Shown in pieces: positions 61,129-64,000 of a stretch of DNA of 64,000 bases. Source of the DNA: UBA4416 sp964543545 (lineage in GTDB: Bacteria > Bacteroidota > Bacteroidia > B-17B0 > Aurantibacillaceae); assembly GCA_964543545.1 (NCBI GenBank), contig CAZIYT010000004.1, positions 558,001 to 622,000 on the forward strand, written 5' to 3'. The notes below the pieces were generated by a model. It was given only the letters and a program-made list of their open reading frames with translations, was not told the origin of the DNA and ran no database searches. Both the position numbers and the translations under genes were made by a program. The number at the start of each line of letters is the position of its first letter. Within the stretch, counting starts at the first letter, position 1.

Positions 61129-61680
61129 TTACTGCCGTATGGGCTCGTAATAAAGCACGATTGCACCGGAACCAAAAGTTTTTGTTGTTAAGAGTTTAAA
61201 AATGCTTCTGTCATTTATTTTGTCAAATAATGGGAGGCCTTTTCCAATTACGACGGGATGAATACAAATCTGAAGCTCATCAATCAAATTAAGGTTCATT
61301 AACTGGATAATTAAACTTCGACTTCCAACCAAAATGTCTTCGCCCGGTTGTTGCCTGAGCTCTGAAACTTTTTCTTCAATGGGTTTATCTGACAATTTAG
61401 CACTGTCCCACCCCGGATTTTTCAGCGTATGCGAAAAAACAATTTTGGGTATTTTGTCTATTACTGCCGCAAATTCGTCCATGGATCTTTCTCCTGATGG
61501 ATTTTTTAGCAGTGTTTGCCAGAATTGCATAAGTTGGTAGGTCGTCTTTCCATATAAAATTACGCCTGCCTTGTCTAATAATTCAGAGTAATGTTCATGT
61601 AATTCTTCGTCCGGAATTCCTGCTGTGTGGTCGCAAAATCCGTCAAGTGTGATATTCATTGCTGCAATGACTCTTCTCAT
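61129..61680 (-). CDS. Dihydrofolate reductase-like (RibD C-terminal) protein
   Basis: A 183-residue protein of the RibD-C/DHFR-like fold: RRVIAAMNITLDGFCDH, VILYGKTTYQLMQFW, DKIPKIVFSHTLKNPGWDS, EDILVGSRSLIIQLM and IDELQICIHPVVIGKGLPLF. The G-x-x-x-L motif and R-T-type binding residues fit NADPH binding. Most such proteins are of unknown substrate. It is a single gene at the right edge of the repeat-delimited patchwork. Confidence 0.9.
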   Translation of the reverse strand: MRRVIAAMNITLDGFCDHTAGIPDEELHEHYSELLDKAGVILYGKTTYQLMQFWQTLLKNPSGERSMDEFAAVIDKIPKIVFSHTLKNPGWDSAKLSDKPIEEKVSELRQQPGEDILVGSRSLIIQLMNLNLIDELQICIHPVVIGKGLPLFDKINDRSIFKLLTTKTFGSGAIVLYYEPIRQ

Positions 61681-61812
61681 ATTTTTTCTTTTTGTTACCT
61701 GTTTTTAAGATGAGATAAATGAAATTTTTCATCAATCTACTGCCAGCTCCTTATAGCTAAAATAACAAATTAGAATTTAATAAAAGGTAAAAACAGCTAT
61801 AGGACTTATTTT

Positions 61813-62289
61813 TTATTTGTCTTTATTTTCACTAATCAGTTTGAACATGTTTTTATTGAATGAAGGCAGGTTTTTTTCCAGAACCGAAAAAAATTCAATA
61901 TCCGCATTTTCAACATTGGCCAAAGCAACGTGTAAAACCTTTTCGCCTGCTTGTGTTAATCTTACAATTTTAGCTCTTGTATCAGTTGTGTGCCCGTGCC
62001 GGCTAATGAATTTTTTTACTTCCAGGGTCCTCAGCACTTTCGATACCATCATTCTGTCAGCATTGCCCTGATTGGCAATGTCTACCTGTGTTACATCGGG
62101 TTTAGTTTTAGAAAGCCATGCCAGGGCTGCCAATAGAACAAATTGTGTTTGCGTAAGATCCAGAGGGTCCAACACTTTTTTCTGATTTCGTTGCCAAATT
62201 AAATTCAGCTGTCCCAGCAAATATCCCGGACTTTCTTCCGGGCTTTTAAATTTGAAATTGATCTTGTTCTGCATATTCTTTTCCGGCAT
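61813..62289 (-). CDS. MarR family transcriptional regulator
   Basis: A 158-residue winged-helix regulator: QFVLLAALAWLSKT, TQVDIANQGNADRMMVSKVLRTLEVKKFI and the wing HTTDTRAKIVRLTQAGEKVL. It lies 46 bases downstream of the VOC gene on the same strand and probably shares its promoter. A perfect 11-bp palindrome over that promoter is a plausible autoregulatory site. Confidence 0.93.
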   Translation of the reverse strand: MPEKNMQNKINFKFKSPEESPGYLLGQLNLIWQRNQKKVLDPLDLTQTQFVLLAALAWLSKTKPDVTQVDIANQGNADRMMVSKVLRTLEVKKFISRHGHTTDTRAKIVRLTQAGEKVLHVALANVENADIEFFSVLEKNLPSFNKNMFKLISENKDK

Positions 62290-62335
62290 TGTTGACGAAG
62301 CTAATGTAAATCATTTTACAGAATTTCAGCCAAAG

Positions 62336-62695
62336 TTATTTCGACTCTAAAAATGTAAGTTTGTATCCGTCAAGGTCTTTTACATGGAATGCTCTGCCGA
62401 AAGGTGTGTCAATCACCGGCCCCGCAGTGGTTACTCCATTCGCCATGAATTTTTCTTTCAGTCTGTCTACGTTTTCCGTCACAGCAAACCAAATCGCCAC
62501 ACCAATTCCTAACTCTTTTCCTTCGATTGGTTCGAGGGGCGTACGAATAGCAAAACTGGCCTGCCCTTGATTGTATTTAAAAATGCAGGCCTGCGGATTA
62601 GTGTCGCCGATTTCAAATCCTAATTTTTGTGTGTAGAAGTCTTTTGATGCTTCCAGATTTATCACTTGTAGTGATGCAAATGTCAGTTGTTTCAT
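62336..62695 (-). CDS. VOC family protein
   Basis: A 119-residue protein from MKQLTFASLQVINLEASKDFY; a longer frame runs into the operator and is rejected. It has the usual VOC halves: FYTQKLGFEIGDT, CIFKYNQGQASFAIRT, then VAIWFAVTENVDRLKEKFMANGV and PFGRAFHVKDLDGYKLTFLE. It is probably a small-molecule binding or lyase-like enzyme. The gene heads an operon with MarR, which suggests control by its own substrate. Confidence 0.9.
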   Translation of the reverse strand: MKQLTFASLQVINLEASKDFYTQKLGFEIGDTNPQACIFKYNQGQASFAIRTPLEPIEGKELGIGVAIWFAVTENVDRLKEKFMANGVTTAGPVIDTPFGRAFHVKDLDGYKLTFLESK

Positions 62696-62708
62696 GTTTA
62701 TAGTATTA

Positions 62709-62750
62709 ATTGTTGTCGCAAATATAATATACGCGACAACAATATCCAAA
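62709..62750 (-). promoter_or_regulatory. VOC-MarR promoter with overlapping perfect palindrome
   Basis: ATTGTTGTCGC (62709-62719) and GCGACAACAAT (62733-62743) are perfect 11-bp inverted arms around 13 bases. On the minus strand the -7 element TATATTTG (62726 down to 62719) lies between and into the arms, and a -33 TTTG (62750 down to 62747) lies 20 bases before it. Bound repressor would block the promoter. Confidence 0.8.
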
Positions 62751-62831
62751 TTAATCACTTGTTTTACACCAATCTTCCTGATATAGCTTCATTAAAAGAC
62801 TAAATAATGATCATTTTTCTGTATTCATTGC

Positions 62832-63479
62832 TTAGGGAGCTAATCTCCTGATGTTCCATTGGCGTGTTTCGGAATCCTGGTTGTATTCTATCCGGTCGTG
62901 CAGGCGGTTGGGTTGTCCCTGCCAGAATTCATACGTATAGGGAGTCAGGCAATATCCGCCCCAAAACGGAGGATAGGGAATTTCTTTATCCCTGTATTTT
63001 TCTGCAAAGATGCGGTAGTTTTCTTCCAGCTCAGCTTTGTCTGACAGCTCATGGCTTTGGGTAGATATCCAGGCAGAGATTCTGCTTTCTACAGGGCGTT
63101 CCTTAAAATAACTCTCCGAAACAGTGGGATCTGTTTTGCTTAAGATTCCGGCGATCCGTATTTGCCTTTGTAGCTGAGGCCAAAAGAATAGAACAGAGAC
63201 ATGAGGGTTTTCTTCAATTTCCTGGCCCTTACGGCTTTGATAATTGGTATAAAATACGAAGCCTTTTGGATCAACACCTTTTAAAAGGACGGTTCTCAGC
63301 GATGGGATGCCCGACTTGGCAGCAATAGCGAGGATCATGGCATTCGGTTCCGTCACCTCCGAATCGAGTGCTTCATTAAACCAGTCCTTAAACTGTTCCA
63401 ACGGATCCGGTTTTACCTTTTTTTCGTCCAGTAATTCTCCCTCATACTGTGTGCGTAATTTGCTAATGTCTTTTTTCAT
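62832..63479 (-). CDS. pdxH: Pyridoxamine 5'-phosphate oxidase
   Basis: A 215-residue protein with the PdxH pattern: EPNAMILAIAAKSGIPSLRTVLLKGVDPKGFVFYTNYQSRKGQEI (short form SLRTVLLKGVDPKGFVFYTN), FFWPQLQRQIRIAG, SYFKERPVESRISAW, and the C-terminal FWQGQPNRLHDRIEY with RRLAP end. These are FMN- and PLP-binding positions. It converts pyridoxamine or pyridoxine 5'-phosphate to PLP. It follows hemN with a 24-base gap, and both are on the minus strand. Confidence 0.95.
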   Translation of the reverse strand: MKKDISKLRTQYEGELLDEKKVKPDPLEQFKDWFNEALDSEVTEPNAMILAIAAKSGIPSLRTVLLKGVDPKGFVFYTNYQSRKGQEIEENPHVSVLFFWPQLQRQIRIAGILSKTDPTVSESYFKERPVESRISAWISTQSHELSDKAELEENYRIFAEKYRDKEIPYPPFWGGYCLTPYTYEFWQGQPNRLHDRIEYNQDSETRQWNIRRLAP

Positions 63480-63503
63480 ATTGTTTATTTTTATAGGTTC
63501 GGC

Positions 63504-64000
63504 TTATGCAGTAGTGCTAAATACAGCCTGATCAGGTTGCCTGGACCAATAGCGTTTATCAAAGGCCAGGCAGATGTTTCTTAAAAAGTCTTTGCCTTTT
63601 TCTGATAAGATCACTTTATTATCCAGGATGCTGATCAGGTTATCTGTCAGCAATCCGCTTAACCTGTTTTTGCTTTGGTCTAAAATGAGTTGATGGCAGA
63701 ATGTTGACCCGAAATCACTCTCATGCCGGCACATTAAATTCAAGATATGTTGTCTTATCAGCAGATCTTCGTTACTAAGGACATGCCCTTTGTGTAGGGG
63801 GAATTTTCCCTGAACCACCGCTTCCCGGTATTCTTCCACCGTTTTTAGGTTTTGAGAGAAAGCAGACCAGGAATCACTGATGGCAGAACACCCCAGGCCG
63901 ATCAATAGTCTGGTGCGATTAGTTGTGTAACCCATAAAGTTTCGATGAAGCTTGCCGCTCGTAAAGGCGCTTAACAATTCATCATCGGGCAGGGCAAAAT
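63504..64000 (-). CDS. hemN: Oxygen-independent coproporphyrinogen III oxidase, C-terminal part (5' end outside window)
   Basis: The frame is open to the right edge of the window, so about 165 C-terminal residues are seen. LHRNFMGYTTNRTRLLIGLGCSAISD matches the region after the radical-SAM core in HemN. A helical HemN C-terminal domain follows (LLIRQHILNLMCRHESDF, ending GLLTDNLISILDNKVILSEKGKDFLRNICLAFD in shortened view: EKGKDFLRNICLAFDKRYW). The Fe-S cysteines lie outside the window. It acts in anaerobic haem synthesis and is followed by pdxH. Confidence 0.88.
   Translation of the reverse strand, partial: FALPDDELLSAFTSGKLHRNFMGYTTNRTRLLIGLGCSAISDSWSAFSQNLKTVEEYREAVVQGKFPLHKGHVLSNEDLLIRQHILNLMCRHESDFGSTFCHQLILDQSKNRLSGLLTDNLISILDNKVILSEKGKDFLRNICLAFDKRYWSRQPDQAVFSTTA

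Overview
The window looks like a chromosomal segment of a member of the Bacteroidota, probably a Chitinophagales-type soil or water bacterium. The evidence is the type IX secretion C-terminal sorting domains on two large surface proteins, LytTR regulators paired with propeller-type sensor kinases, promoter elements of the TTTG/TAnnTTTG type, and the near absence of Shine-Dalgarno sequences. The genus assignment is inference only. The middle (about 8.6-48.9 kb) is visibly more GC-rich than the left flank (1-7.7 kb) and the region right of the tRNA genes (49.2-62.7 kb). Both AT-rich parts look like accessory DNA.

Left flank (1-7.7 kb): the distal part of a restriction/phage-defence operon with tightly coupled or overlapping genes. 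It holds the C-terminus of a MutL/MORC-like GHKL ATPase, a Z1-domain superfamily II helicase fused to an apparent target-recognition domain, a RecF/RloC-like ATPase whose C-terminus resembles a HEPN RNase, and an AIPR protein. A degenerate 22-bp tandem repeat array (about 7.83-8.22 kb) follows.

Core region (8.6-48.9 kb): a DUF3037/HipA-like kinase pair, two T9SS-exported proteins (beta-propeller and Ig-repeat types), a zinc exporter, a zinc alcohol dehydrogenase and a DUF58/transglutaminase/MoxR/TPR operon. Further genes are RNA-related enzymes (2H phosphoesterase, pseudouridine synthase, cold-shock protein) and several signalling genes. The most intriguing part is 18.3-29.4 kb, all on the plus strand. 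A TPR protein, a membrane-tethered receiver and a CHASE3 hybrid kinase precede an operon of a PqqD-like carrier, an ATP-grasp ligase, a PLP amino-acid decarboxylase, a urea-transporter/M23-peptidase fusion, a TPR/outer-membrane barrel and a second TPR protein, followed by a LytTR regulator. I read it as an uncharacterised peptide- or amino-acid-derived pathway with its own envelope and signalling parts.

Right part (48.9-64 kb): tRNA-Gly(GCC) and tRNA-Leu(UAA) are followed by an AT-rich patchwork of accessory genes. These are a decayed ParB-like gene, an AraC-controlled enzyme cluster (SnoaL, esterase, two SDRs, MBL hydrolase, bestrophin), pseudogene debris, a serine hydrolase, an HxlR/SDR/SnoaL module, another SnoaL protein, a DHFR-like reductase and a MarR/VOC pair. 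Four sites repeat a short sequence like the 3' end of the tRNA-Leu gene, three followed by the same hairpin and three preceded by a conserved decayed coding stretch. This suggests successive insertions at the tRNA. The window ends with pdxH and a truncated hemN.

Several operators can be read directly: paired 22-bp-spaced AraC-type half-sites upstream of two promoters, a perfect 7-bp palindrome between the HxlR gene and its divergent target, and a perfect 11-bp palindrome overlapping the promoter of the VOC-MarR operon.
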